Shown here: piece after piece, positions 24,977 through 34,849 of the stretch | Layout of the letters: every line of letters starts with the position of its first letter | How positions within the stretch are numbered: the first letter of the stretch is position 1 | Assembly: GCA_963770865.1 (NCBI GenBank) | Contig: CAVYRD010000001.1 | Span: 295,985 to 359,984, forward strand | From: Miltoncostaea sp963770865 | Lineage (GTDB): Bacteria > Actinomycetota > Thermoleophilia > Miltoncostaeales > Miltoncostaeaceae | DNA length: 64,000 nt | Direction of reading: 5' to 3' | Notes under the pieces: generated by a model | Told to the model about the DNA's origin: nothing | Seen by the model: only the letters and a program-made list of their open reading frames with translations | The model's database searches: none | Made by a program: the position numbers and the translations under genes

Positions 24977-25410
24977 GGCAGCGCTCGCAGCGCGTCGAGG
25001 AACGGGTCCACGGCCCGCGCCATTGCGGCGCGGTCGTCGGTGGCGAGGGCGCCGGCGGCGCCCTCCATCCGCGGGATGAGCCGGGCGTAGGCGCCCGCGA
25101 GGCGGTCGCGCTGGCGCCGCAGGACGGGGTCCTGGACGCGCAGGGCGCGGAAGCCGCGCAGCCGGGTGCGGGCCTGGTCGATCAGGTCCTGCAGGCGGCG
25201 CCGGGCGGGCACGGGCGCGGTGGCCGACTCGGCGCGGGCCGCGATGGTGGAGGCGAGCCGCCCGGGCGGCTCCAGCAGCGACTCCACCGCCGCGATGTAG
25301 CGCGAGGGCGTGACGGCGGAGGTCGCGGGCGGCTCCGTGTCGCCACACCCCGTGAGGGATGCGCAGGCCACGGCGCCGACGGCGAGGACGACGGTCAGGC
25401 GGGGCGCCAT
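24946..25410 (-). CDS. Small lipoprotein, 154 residues
   Basis: Signal peptide MAPRLTVVLAVGAVACASLTGC with lipobox SLTGC. The mature part begins TSAVTPSRYIAAVESLLEPPG and is helical throughout (RRRLQDLIDQARTRLRGFRALRVQDPVLRRQRDRLAGAYARLIPRME). It overlaps the next lipoprotein by about 31 bases. Divergent from guaB. Unknown family; possible paralogue of its neighbour. Confidence 0.7.
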   Translation of the reverse strand: MAPRLTVVLAVGAVACASLTGCGDTEPPATSAVTPSRYIAAVESLLEPPGRLASTIAARAESATAPVPARRRLQDLIDQARTRLRGFRALRVQDPVLRRQRDRLAGAYARLIPRMEGAAGALATDDRAAMARAVDPFLDALRALPSDVASPASR

Positions 25411-25462
25411 CGGGCGATGCTACTTCACCGTCGCCCGCCGTCGGGCCGGGGCCGGGGTGGGC

Positions 25463-25468
25463 TATCCT
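25463..25468 (+). promoter_or_regulatory. -10 element for leaderless guaB transcript
   Basis: TATCCT ends six bases before the GTG at 25475 and no ribosome site intervenes, so the mRNA would begin at the start codon. Confidence 0.5.
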
Positions 25469-25474
25469 CGCCGG

Positions 25475-26920
<1,446 letters not shown>

Positions 26921-26934
26921 GAAGGAGCAGGTCC

Positions 26935-28914
26935 GTGTCCACGACGCTCGCGTCACCCGAGCTGGCCATCACCACGGTCCGGACTCTCTCGATCGACGGC
27001 GTCCAGCAGGCCAACAGCGGCCACCCCGGCGCGCCCATGGGGCTGGCGCCGGTCGGCTGGACCCTGTTCTCGCGCCACCTGCGGCACGCGCCGTCCGACC
27101 CGCAGTGGCGCAACCGCGACCGCTTCATCCTCTCGGCCGGCCACGCGTCGATGCTGCTCTACTCGCTGCTGCACCTGACCGGCTACGACGTGCCGATGGA
27201 GCAGCTGCAGCGCTTCCGCCAGCTCGGCTCCGAGACCCCGGGCCACCCCGAGCGCGGTGACACCCCGGGCGTCGAGATCACCACCGGGCCGCTCGGCCAG
27301 GGCTTCGCCAACGCCGTCGGCTTCGCGATCGCCGAGCGGATGCTCGCCGCGCGCTTCAACCGCCCGGGCCACGAGATCGTGGACCACCGCACGTGGTTCA
27401 TCTGCTCGGACGGCGACATGATGGAGGGCATCTCCCACGAGGCGGCCTCGATCGCCGGCTTCCTCGGCCTGGAGCGCCTGATCGGCATCTGGGACGACAA
27501 CCACATCAGCCTCGACGGCCCGACCACGCTGTCGTTCGGCGAGGACGTGCCCGCCCGCTTCGCCGCCTACGGCTGGCGGGTTCTGCGGGTGGAGGACGGC
27601 AACGACCTGGAGGCCATCGACGCCGCGATGACCGAGGCGTCCGAGCCCGACGGGCGCCCGACGCTGATCGCCTGCCGCACCCACATCGGCTACGGCTCGC
27701 CCAACAAGCAGGACACCTCGAGCGCCCACGGCTCCCCCCTCGGCGCCGACGAGGTCGCCGCCACCAAGCGCGCCTACGGCTGGCCAGAGGACGCGCAGTT
27801 CCTGGTGCCGGACGAGGTCGCCGCCTGGGCCGACGAGATCGCCGGCCGCGGCCGCGCGCTGGTGTCGGAGTGGGAGGAGCGCCTCGAGGCCTACCGCGAG
27901 GCGTTCCCGGCCGAGGCCGCCGAGTTCGACCGCGTCGGCGTCGGCGAGCTGCCGGAGGGCTGGGAGGACGCCGCGCCGGCGTTCGCCGCCGGCGAGTCGA
28001 TCGCGACGCGCGCGTCGGCCGGCAAGGCCCTGAACGCCTTCGCGCACGCCGTGCCCGAGCTGATCCAGGGGGCGGCGGACCTGTCGTCGTCCACGAGCAC
28101 CGACCTGAAGGACCTCGGCATCGTCACGCGCGGCGACTTCTCGGGCCGCAACCTCTACTACGGGGTGCGCGAGCACGCGATGGGCGCGATCACCAACGGC
28201 ATCGCGGCCCACGGCGGCCTGCGGCCGGTCTGCTCCACGTTCTTCACGTTCTCGGACTACATGAAGAACACGCTGCGGCTCGCGTCGCTGATGCGACTGC
28301 CCTCGGTCTTCGTCTTCACGCACGACTCCGTCGCGCTCGGCGAGGACGGCCCCACGCACCAGCCGGTCGAGCACATGGCGGCGCTGCGCGCGATCCCGGA
28401 GCTCGTGACGATCCGGCCCGCCGACGCCACCGAGGCGGCCGCCGCGTGGCGGGTCGCCATCGGGCGCACCGGCGCCCCGACGGCGCTGGTCCTCAGCCGC
28501 CAGGGCCTGCCGACGATGGAGGGGACGCCGCCCGTCGAGAAAGGCGCCTACGTGCTGGCGCCGGGCGACGACGCGGTCATCATCGCCACCGGCTCCGAGG
28601 TGCACACGGCGCTCGAGGCCCGCGAGGCGCTCGCCGCCGACGGCATCGGCGCGCGCGTGGTGAGCATGCCGTCGTTCGAGCTCTTCCGCGCCCAGGAGGC
28701 CGCCTACCGGGACGAGGTGCTGCCGCCGGGGCTGCGCGCCCGGGTGGCCGTCGAGGCGGCGAGTCCATTCGGCTGGGGCGAGTGGGTCGGCCTCGACGGC
28801 GCGGTGGTCGGCATCGACCGCTTCGGGCTCTCGGCGCCCGGCGCCGAGGCGATGGCGGCCCTCGGCATCACGGCCGACGCCGTGGCCGCGGCCGTCCGCG
28901 CCCTGGTGCGGTAG
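26935..28914 (+). CDS. tkt: Transketolase
   Basis: Thiamine-diphosphate enzyme that moves two-carbon units in the pentose-phosphate cycle. 659 residues with N-terminal PP domain (IDGVQQANSGHPGAPMGLAP; ThDP/Mg motif CSDGDMMEGISHEAASIAG at about 157-175), Pyr domain (NLYYGVREHAMGAITNGIAAHGG with the catalytic Glu; FTHDSVALGEDGPTHQPVEH) and C-terminal domain (IIATGSEVHTALEA). Good ribosome site GAAGGAG. First gene of tkt-zwf-opcA-pgl-anbu, where gaps are 8 bases or overlaps. Confidence 0.96.
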   Translation: MSTTLASPELAITTVRTLSIDGVQQANSGHPGAPMGLAPVGWTLFSRHLRHAPSDPQWRNRDRFILSAGHASMLLYSLLHLTGYDVPMEQLQRFRQLGSETPGHPERGDTPGVEITTGPLGQGFANAVGFAIAERMLAARFNRPGHEIVDHRTWFICSDGDMMEGISHEAASIAGFLGLERLIGIWDDNHISLDGPTTLSFGEDVPARFAAYGWRVLRVEDGNDLEAIDAAMTEASEPDGRPTLIACRTHIGYGSPNKQDTSSAHGSPLGADEVAATKRAYGWPEDAQFLVPDEVAAWADEIAGRGRALVSEWEERLEAYREAFPAEAAEFDRVGVGELPEGWEDAAPAFAAGESIATRASAGKALNAFAHAVPELIQGAADLSSSTSTDLKDLGIVTRGDFSGRNLYYGVREHAMGAITNGIAAHGGLRPVCSTFFTFSDYMKNTLRLASLMRLPSVFVFTHDSVALGEDGPTHQPVEHMAALRAIPELVTIRPADATEAAAAWRVAIGRTGAPTALVLSRQGLPTMEGTPPVEKGAYVLAPGDDAVIIATGSEVHTALEAREALAADGIGARVVSMPSFELFRAQEAAYRDEVLPPGLRARVAVEAASPFGWGEWVGLDGAVVGIDRFGLSAPGAEAMAALGITADAVAAAVRALVR

Positions 28915-28921
28915 CGGTGAG

Positions 28922-30469
28922 GTGAGCACCACCCGCGAACCGGCCGCGACGCCCGCGCCGGCCGACGTGCGGCTCATGCGCACGGCCGCGCCGGCCGTGA
29001 TCGTGATCTTCGGCGCCACCGGCGACCTGACCCAACGAAAGCTGGTGCCGGGCCTCTACAACCTCGCCAGCCAGCAGCTGCTGCCGCCCGAGACGGCGAT
29101 CATCGGCGTCGCGCGCCGCGACCTCCCCGACGAGGATTTCCGCGCCCAGATGCGCGCCGGCGTGGAGGCGCACGGGCGCTTCCCGATCGACGAGGACGTG
29201 TGGGAGGGGTTCGCCGAGCGCCTGCGCTACCTCTCCGCCCCGTTCGACGACCGCCGCGGCTTCGCGCGCCTGCGGGAGATGATCGAGGAGGAGGACGCCA
29301 ACCGCGGCACCCGCGGCAACCGGCTCTTCTACCTCGCCACCGCGCCCGAGTTCTTCCCCGTCATCGCGGAGAGCCTCGGCGCCGTGGGCCTGGCGGACGA
29401 GGGCGACGGTGGCAGCCGCTTCGCGCGCCTCGTGGTGGAGAAGCCGTTCGGCCACGACCTGGCCTCGGCGCGCGAGCTGAACAATCGCCTGGGCGCCGTC
29501 TTCCGCGAGCGGCAGGTCTACCGGATCGACCACTACCTCGGGAAGGAGACGGTCCAGAACCTGCTCGTCCTGCGGTTCGGCAACGCCATCTTCGAGCCGA
29601 TCTGGAACCGGCGCTACGTGGACCACGTGCAGATCACGGTGGCCGAGGACCTCGGCGTGGGCTCGCGCGGCGGCTATTACGACTCGAGCGGCGCGCTGCT
29701 CGACATCGTCCAGAACCACATGCTCCAGGTGCTCTCGATCGTCGCGATGGAGCCGCCCTCGCGCTTCGAGAGCCGCGACGTGCGCGACGAGAAGGTCAAG
29801 GTGCTGCGCGCGATCCCCGAGTTCGACGCCGAGTCGGTGGCGCGCGACGCGGTGCGCGGCCAGTACGGCCCCGGGTGGATCGCCGGCAAGCGGGTGCCGG
29901 GCTACCGCGACGAGCACGGCGTGGACGACCACTCCAACACCGACACGTTCGTCGCCCTGCGGCTCGAGATCGACAATTGGCGCTGGTCGGGGACGCCGTT
30001 CTACCTGCGCACCGGCAAGCGCCTGCCGCGGCGCGCGACCGAGGTGGCGATCCAGTTCAAGCAGGCGCCCCACCTGCCGTTCGCCAGCGAGTCGGTGGAG
30101 AGCGGCGCGCCCAACCTGCTGATCCTGCGCATCCAGCCCGACGAGGGGGCGTCGCTGCGCTTCCTGGCCAAGGTGCCGGGCCCGCAGATCGACCTGCGCG
30201 TGGTGAGCATGGACTTCACCTACGGCAACTCGTTCCTGCGCAGCTCGCCGGAGGCCTACGAGCGCCTGCTGCTCGACGCCCTGCTCGGCGACTCGACCCT
30301 GTTCGCGCGCTGGGACGAGGTGGAGCGCGCCTGGGAGATCATCCAGGGGCTGATCGACGCCTGGTCGGCCGAGCCGGGGCCGTACCCGAACTACGAGGCC
30401 GGCACGTGGGGCCCCGAGGCGGCCGACGAGCTGATGGCGCGCGACGGCCGCGAGTGGAGGCGGCTGTGA
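28922..30469 (+). CDS. zwf: Glucose-6-phosphate dehydrogenase
   Basis: Makes NADPH and 6-phosphogluconolactone. 515 residues: NAD(P)-binding IFGATGDLTQRKLVPGLYNL near the N-terminus, the catalytic line RIDHYLGKETVQN at about 201, LVVEKPFGHDL and FYLRTGKRLPRR in the C-terminal domain. GTG start at eight bases after tkt. Followed by opcA, which in cyanobacteria and actinomycetes is needed for its activity. Confidence 0.97.
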   Translation: MSTTREPAATPAPADVRLMRTAAPAVIVIFGATGDLTQRKLVPGLYNLASQQLLPPETAIIGVARRDLPDEDFRAQMRAGVEAHGRFPIDEDVWEGFAERLRYLSAPFDDRRGFARLREMIEEEDANRGTRGNRLFYLATAPEFFPVIAESLGAVGLADEGDGGSRFARLVVEKPFGHDLASARELNNRLGAVFRERQVYRIDHYLGKETVQNLLVLRFGNAIFEPIWNRRYVDHVQITVAEDLGVGSRGGYYDSSGALLDIVQNHMLQVLSIVAMEPPSRFESRDVRDEKVKVLRAIPEFDAESVARDAVRGQYGPGWIAGKRVPGYRDEHGVDDHSNTDTFVALRLEIDNWRWSGTPFYLRTGKRLPRRATEVAIQFKQAPHLPFASESVESGAPNLLILRIQPDEGASLRFLAKVPGPQIDLRVVSMDFTYGNSFLRSSPEAYERLLLDALLGDSTLFARWDEVERAWEIIQGLIDAWSAEPGPYPNYEAGTWGPEAADELMARDGREWRRL

Positions 30470-31494
30470 GCTCCTCCGCCCCCGTCGCGCCGACCTGGAC
30501 GTGGGACGGCGAGGACGTCTCGATCGCGCAGGTCGTCAACCGCCTGGCGGCGCAGCGCCGGCGCACCGACGGCCCGCCGCTCACGCTGGCCGGGGTGCTC
30601 AACCTGATCGCCCACGTGCCGCGGGCGGACGAGCTCGGCGCCATGCGCGCGGTGATCGAGAGCCTCGCCGACCACCAGCCCTCGCGGGCGGTGCTGCTTC
30701 TGGAGTGCGACGACGGCGCCGGGATCGACGCCACGGTCAGCACCGGCTGCCGCCTGAGCGGCGGCCACGTGGTGGTGGGCGTGGAGGTCGTGACCCTGGA
30801 GCTCCACGGCGAGGGCCGCGCCGGCGACGCCAGCGCGATCCAGCCGCTGCTGCGCTCGGACCTGCCGAACGTGCTCTGGTGGCCCGGGGCTCCCGAGGAC
30901 GCGGGGGACGGCCCCCTGGCCCGCCTCGCGCCCCTCGCCGACCGCATCGTCACCGAGAGCGGCCGCCACGAGCGGGGCATCGACGCCGTGCGGGCCCTCG
31001 CCGCCTGGGTTCCGGGCGCGCCCGGCGCCGTGACCGACCTCGCGTGGGCCGCCATCACGCCCTGGCGCCAGCTGATCGTGCAGATGCTCGACGCCGGCGA
31101 CCTCGCGCCGGAGGGCGCGGGGCCGCTGCGCGTGACCATCGCCCACCCGGGCCCGTGCCCGAGCGCGGAGGCCCTGCTGCTCGCGGGCTGGCTGCGCGAC
31201 CGCGCCGGCGCGCGCCTGGAGGCGGCGATGGAGGAGCGCCCGGGCGCGACGCCGCTGCTCGGCGTGACGATCGAGCTGCCGGCCGCCGGACGCTGCGTGG
31301 CGATCGAGCGGATGCCGGACCGCCAGGCGGCGAGCGTCACGGTCGCCGGGCCGGGCGGCGAGGCGCGCCCGCGCGCCATGCCCCTGCCCGGCATGGACCG
31401 CGCCCGCCTGCTGGCGGGCGAGCTGGAGCTCCAGCGGCGCGACGCCGCGTTCGAGAGGGCACTCACCCACGCCGCGGAGGTGGCGGCACGATGA
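30466..31494 (+). CDS. opcA: OpcA, glucose-6-phosphate dehydrogenase assembly/activator protein
   Basis: Redox-linked allosteric partner of G6PD in cyanobacteria and actinomycetes. 342 residues; the family lines ARADELGAMRAVIESLADHQPSRAVLLL and a central SDLPNVLWWPGAPE are recognised, then RIVTESGR and LAWAAITPWRQLIVQMLD. GTG overlaps the zwf stop by four bases, showing coupled translation and supporting a complex of the two products. Confidence 0.9.
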   Translation: MSSSAPVAPTWTWDGEDVSIAQVVNRLAAQRRRTDGPPLTLAGVLNLIAHVPRADELGAMRAVIESLADHQPSRAVLLLECDDGAGIDATVSTGCRLSGGHVVVGVEVVTLELHGEGRAGDASAIQPLLRSDLPNVLWWPGAPEDAGDGPLARLAPLADRIVTESGRHERGIDAVRALAAWVPGAPGAVTDLAWAAITPWRQLIVQMLDAGDLAPEGAGPLRVTIAHPGPCPSAEALLLAGWLRDRAGARLEAAMEERPGATPLLGVTIELPAAGRCVAIERMPDRQAASVTVAGPGGEARPRAMPLPGMDRARLLAGELELQRRDAAFERALTHAAEVAAR

Positions 31495-32219
31495 CCGAGG
31501 AGACCGAGATCGTCGTCGTCCCCGACCTGGCGGCCCTTGCCGACGAGGCGGCGGCGCGGATCGAGCGGGTGGCCCTGGACACGCCCTCGGGCGAGCGGGC
31601 GACCATCGCGCTGGCCGGCGGCAGCACGCCCAAGGCGGCGTACCAGCAGCTCGCCGGGCGCTGCCCGCCGTGGGGCCGGGTGGAGTTCTTCTTCGGAGAC
31701 GAGCGCTGCGTGCCGCCCGACGACGAGGGCTCCAACTACGGCATGGCGCGCGAGGCGCTGCTCGACCGCATCCCCCTGCGCCCGTCGCAGGTCCACCGCG
31801 TCCTCGGCGAGCTCGCGCCCGACGAGGCCGCGCGGCGCGCCGAGGAGGACCTGCGCGCCTCGGTGCCCGGCGCCCCGTACCCGGTCTTCGACCTGGTGCT
31901 GCTCGGGATGGGGCCCGACGGGCACACCGCGTCGCTGTTCCCGGGCGCCCCCGAGGTCGACGAGATGCGCCGCCTGATGGTGCCGGTGCACCGCCCCGAC
32001 CTGCCGCAGCCCTGGCGGGTGTCGATGACCCTGCCGGTGATCAACGCGGCGCGCCGGATCCTGATGGTCGTCGGCAACCCGGAGAAGGCCGAGATGGTGC
32101 GCCGGGCGATCGCCGGCGACCCGTCGATCCCCGCGGGCCGCCTGCGCCCGGCGGGCCGCCTCACCTGGCTCGTCACCGAGGACGCCGCCGCCCAGCTCGA
32201 GCGACCCGAGGACCCATGA
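31491..32219 (+). CDS. pgl: 6-phosphogluconolactonase
   Basis: Hydrolyses the lactone made by zwf. 242 residues of the NagB-like DevB/Pgl type: IALAGGSTPKAAYQQLAG, VEFFFGDERCVPPDDEGSNYGMAREALLDRI and LLGMGPDGHTASLFPG with the catalytic His. ATG overlaps the opcA stop (ATGA). Confidence 0.95.
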   Translation: MTEETEIVVVPDLAALADEAAARIERVALDTPSGERATIALAGGSTPKAAYQQLAGRCPPWGRVEFFFGDERCVPPDDEGSNYGMAREALLDRIPLRPSQVHRVLGELAPDEAARRAEEDLRASVPGAPYPVFDLVLLGMGPDGHTASLFPGAPEVDEMRRLMVPVHRPDLPQPWRVSMTLPVINAARRILMVVGNPEKAEMVRRAIAGDPSIPAGRLRPAGRLTWLVTEDAAAQLERPEDP

Positions 32220-32974
32220 CCTACTGCCTCGCCCTCCGCCTGGACGAGGGCCTCGTGTTCCTCGCCGACACGCGCACCAACGCCGGCGTCGACAACGTCG
32301 GCACCTACCGCAAGCTGCACGTCCTGCGCCCGGCGCCGGACCGCGTCTTCGTGCTCGAGTCGGCCGGCAACCTCGCGACGACGCAGGAGGTGCTCGACCG
32401 GATCCGGCTCGACCTGAGCGACCCGGCGCCGGAGCGCGAGAGCCTGGCCGGCGTGCGACGGATGTTCGAGGCGGCGCTCTACGTCGGCCGCATCAGCCGC
32501 GACGTCACCGCGAGCCACCGCGAGGCGCTGCGCTCGTCCGGCGCGCACGGCACGGCGACCTTCATCCTGGGCGGGCAGATCGCCGGCGCGCCGCCGGACA
32601 TCATGCTCGTCTACCCGGAGGGGAACTACATCCGCGCCTCCGAGGACCGGCCGTTCCTGCAGATCGGCGAGAGCAAGTACGGCAAGTTCATGCTCGAGCT
32701 GGCCGCGAGCGCGCGCGTGGACATCGCGACGGCGACCAAGATCGCGCTCGGCTCGATGATGAGCACGGCGCGGGCCAACCTGTCGGTGGCGCCGCCGTAC
32801 GACCTGGCCGTCTACCGCACCGACGCGCTCGACGTCGAGGAGGCGCGCATCCCGGCCGGCTCGCCGCTGCTCGAGCGCCTGCGCGCGGCGTGGGAGGAGC
32901 ACCTGATGGCGGGCATCGCCGCCCTGCCGGCGCTCGTGCCCGACGACGTGCTCGCCCCGGCGCCGCCCGCCTAG
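32216..32974 (+). CDS. Anbu-type proteasome-like N-terminal-nucleophile peptidase
   Basis: A 252-residue homologue of the 20S proteasome beta subunit/HslV group. The start MTYCLALRLDEGLVFLADTRTNAGVDN puts Thr at position 2 as the nucleophile after Met removal, with Asp17-like and the RTNAGVD line typical of Anbu; GTATFILGGQ and QIGESKYGKFMLEL are further family lines. Known Anbu proteins form open helical oligomers and usually sit with a transglutaminase and an alpha-E/circularly permuted ATP-grasp pair; here it instead ends the pentose-phosphate operon, coupled to pgl by ATGA. Its TAG shares a CTAG with the convergent ATPase gene. Confidence 0.85.
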   Translation: MTYCLALRLDEGLVFLADTRTNAGVDNVGTYRKLHVLRPAPDRVFVLESAGNLATTQEVLDRIRLDLSDPAPERESLAGVRRMFEAALYVGRISRDVTASHREALRSSGAHGTATFILGGQIAGAPPDIMLVYPEGNYIRASEDRPFLQIGESKYGKFMLELAASARVDIATATKIALGSMMSTARANLSVAPPYDLAVYRTDALDVEEARIPAGSPLLERLRAAWEEHLMAGIAALPALVPDDVLAPAPPA

Positions 32975-34836
32975 CCGGCGGCGCCCCGACCGCCGCCCAG
33001 CGCCCGCAGGGCGTTGAGGATGACGGCGACGTCGATGACCTCCTGCAGCAGTGCGCCCGCGACCGGGGGCAGGTAGCCGAACGCGGCGACGATCATCGCC
33101 ACGATGCTGAGCGACATGCCGGCGACGACGCTCTGGCGGGCGATGGCCAGCGAGCGCCGCCCGACGGCGATGGCGTCGGCCACGCGCTCCACGCGGTCGA
33201 GCGGGATGACGACGTCGGCGGCCTCGGACGAGACGGTCGCGCCGCCGAAGGCCATCGCGATGCCGACGTCGGCCGCCGCGAGGGCCGGGGCGTCGTTGAT
33301 GCCGTCGCCCACCATCACGACCGGGCGCGCAACCGGGCCCGCCTGCATCGCCCGGACGATCTCGACCTTGCCCTCCGGGTCGAGGTCGCCGTAGACGGCG
33401 TCGACGCCCAGGCGCCGGCCGATCTCCCCCGCGACGTCCGAGGCGTCGCCGCTCAGGATGGCGACCGTGGTCACGCCGGTCGCCCGCAGCCGCGCGACGG
33501 CGTCGGCGGCGTCCGGGCGCAGGGCGTCGGCCAGCACCAGGACGCCCGCCGGGCGGCCGTCCACGCCCACCAGCACCCGCCCGCCGGACGGGCCGCCGGA
33601 CAGGAGCGGCGTGCCGTTGACCGCGCAGCCGCGGCCCTTGAGCCAGCGCAGGCTGCCGGCCGTCACCAGGCGCCCGCCCACGCGCCCCTCGACCCCCATT
33701 CCGGCGCCCTCCACGACGCCCTCGGGCTCGGCCAGGGCGATGCCGCGGGCCCGGGCCGCGTCCACGATCGCGCGCCCCACGACGTTGGCCGACATCTGCT
33801 CCACCGAGGCCACCAGGCGCAGCAGCTCGTCGGGCGCGACGTCGCCGAGCGGGACGACGCGATCGATGGCCGGGGTGCCCGTGGTGAGGGTGCCGGTCTT
33901 GTCGAGGAGGACGGTCTGCGCCCTCCCGAGCTGCTCGATGGCGCCCGAGCCCTTGGCGATCACCCCGCGGCGCGCGGCGCGCGAGAGCCCCGAGACCAGG
34001 GCCACCGGGGCGGCCAGGATCAGCGGGCACGGCGTGGCCACGACGAGGACCGCGACCGCCCGCACCGGGTCGCCGCTCAGCGCCCAGGCTGCGGCCGACA
34101 GCACCAGGGTCACCGGGAGGAAGACCGCCGCGTAGCGGTCGGCCATCCTCACGAAGGGCGCCTGCTGGGACTCGGCCTGGCGGACGAGCCGCACGAGGGC
34201 GGCGTAGGCGCTCTCGGCGGCCGGCCGCGTGGCGCGCAGGTCGAAGGCCGATCCGGCGTTGGCCGTGCCGCTGCGCACCGCGGCGCCGCGGCCGTGGACG
34301 ACCGGCAACGGCTCGCCGGTGAGCGCCGACTCGTCGACGACGGCCTCGTCGCCCTCGACGGCGCCGTCCACCGGCACCACCTCCCCCGCGCGCACGACGA
34401 CCACGTCGCCCGGTATGACGGCCTCCACGGGCACGCGCTCGATGGCCCCGTCGCGGCGCAGGTTGGCGAAGGAGGGGGCCCGCGCGATGAGCGCCGCGAG
34501 CTCGCGGCGCGCGCGGCGGCCGGCAGCCTGCTCGAGCGCCATGCCGCCGGAGAGCATCAGGGCCACGATGGCGGCGGCGAGGTATTCGCCGACGGCCAGG
34601 GCGGCAACGATCGCCAGGAGGGCGATGACGTCGACGCCGAGCTCGCGTCGCAGCAGGGCCCGGGCGACGTCCCACGCCAGCGGCACCAGGGCGACGGCCG
34701 CCGAGACGGCCCAGACGGCGTCGCCGGCGTCGCCGCGCCCGGCCTGGTGCAGCAGCGCGCCCGCGATGATCGCAGCGAGCTGCGCCAGGGCGAGCCGGCG
34801 CGCGCCGTCCGTCGGCGACCAGCGCGGGATCCTCAT
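32971..34836 (-). CDS. Heavy-metal P-type ATPase (P1B), HP motif replaced
   Basis: 621 residues, no N-terminal metal-binding domain. Actuator VVDESALTGEPLPV, intramembrane metal site ATPCPLILAAPVAL (CPL rather than CPC/CPH), phosphorylation site DKTGTLTTGTP (Asp311) and hinge VMVGDGINDAPALAAADVG. The normally invariant His-Pro dipeptide of the nucleotide domain is absent: VEQMSANVVGRAIV stands where S(E/S)HP(L/V) is expected. Similar CPL pumps in actinomycetes move Co, Ni or other divalent ions; substrate uncertain. Follows the CBS-HypB fusion by 13 bases in the same transcript. Confidence 0.88.
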   Translation of the reverse strand: MRIPRWSPTDGARRLALAQLAAIIAGALLHQAGRGDAGDAVWAVSAAVALVPLAWDVARALLRRELGVDVIALLAIVAALAVGEYLAAAIVALMLSGGMALEQAAGRRARRELAALIARAPSFANLRRDGAIERVPVEAVIPGDVVVVRAGEVVPVDGAVEGDEAVVDESALTGEPLPVVHGRGAAVRSGTANAGSAFDLRATRPAAESAYAALVRLVRQAESQQAPFVRMADRYAAVFLPVTLVLSAAAWALSGDPVRAVAVLVVATPCPLILAAPVALVSGLSRAARRGVIAKGSGAIEQLGRAQTVLLDKTGTLTTGTPAIDRVVPLGDVAPDELLRLVASVEQMSANVVGRAIVDAARARGIALAEPEGVVEGAGMGVEGRVGGRLVTAGSLRWLKGRGCAVNGTPLLSGGPSGGRVLVGVDGRPAGVLVLADALRPDAADAVARLRATGVTTVAILSGDASDVAGEIGRRLGVDAVYGDLDPEGKVEIVRAMQAGPVARPVVMVGDGINDAPALAAADVGIAMAFGGATVSSEAADVVIPLDRVERVADAIAVGRRSLAIARQSVVAGMSLSIVAMIVAAFGYLPPVAGALLQEVIDVAVILNALRALGGGRGAAG

Positions 34837-34849
34837 GGGGTCCGCGCCC

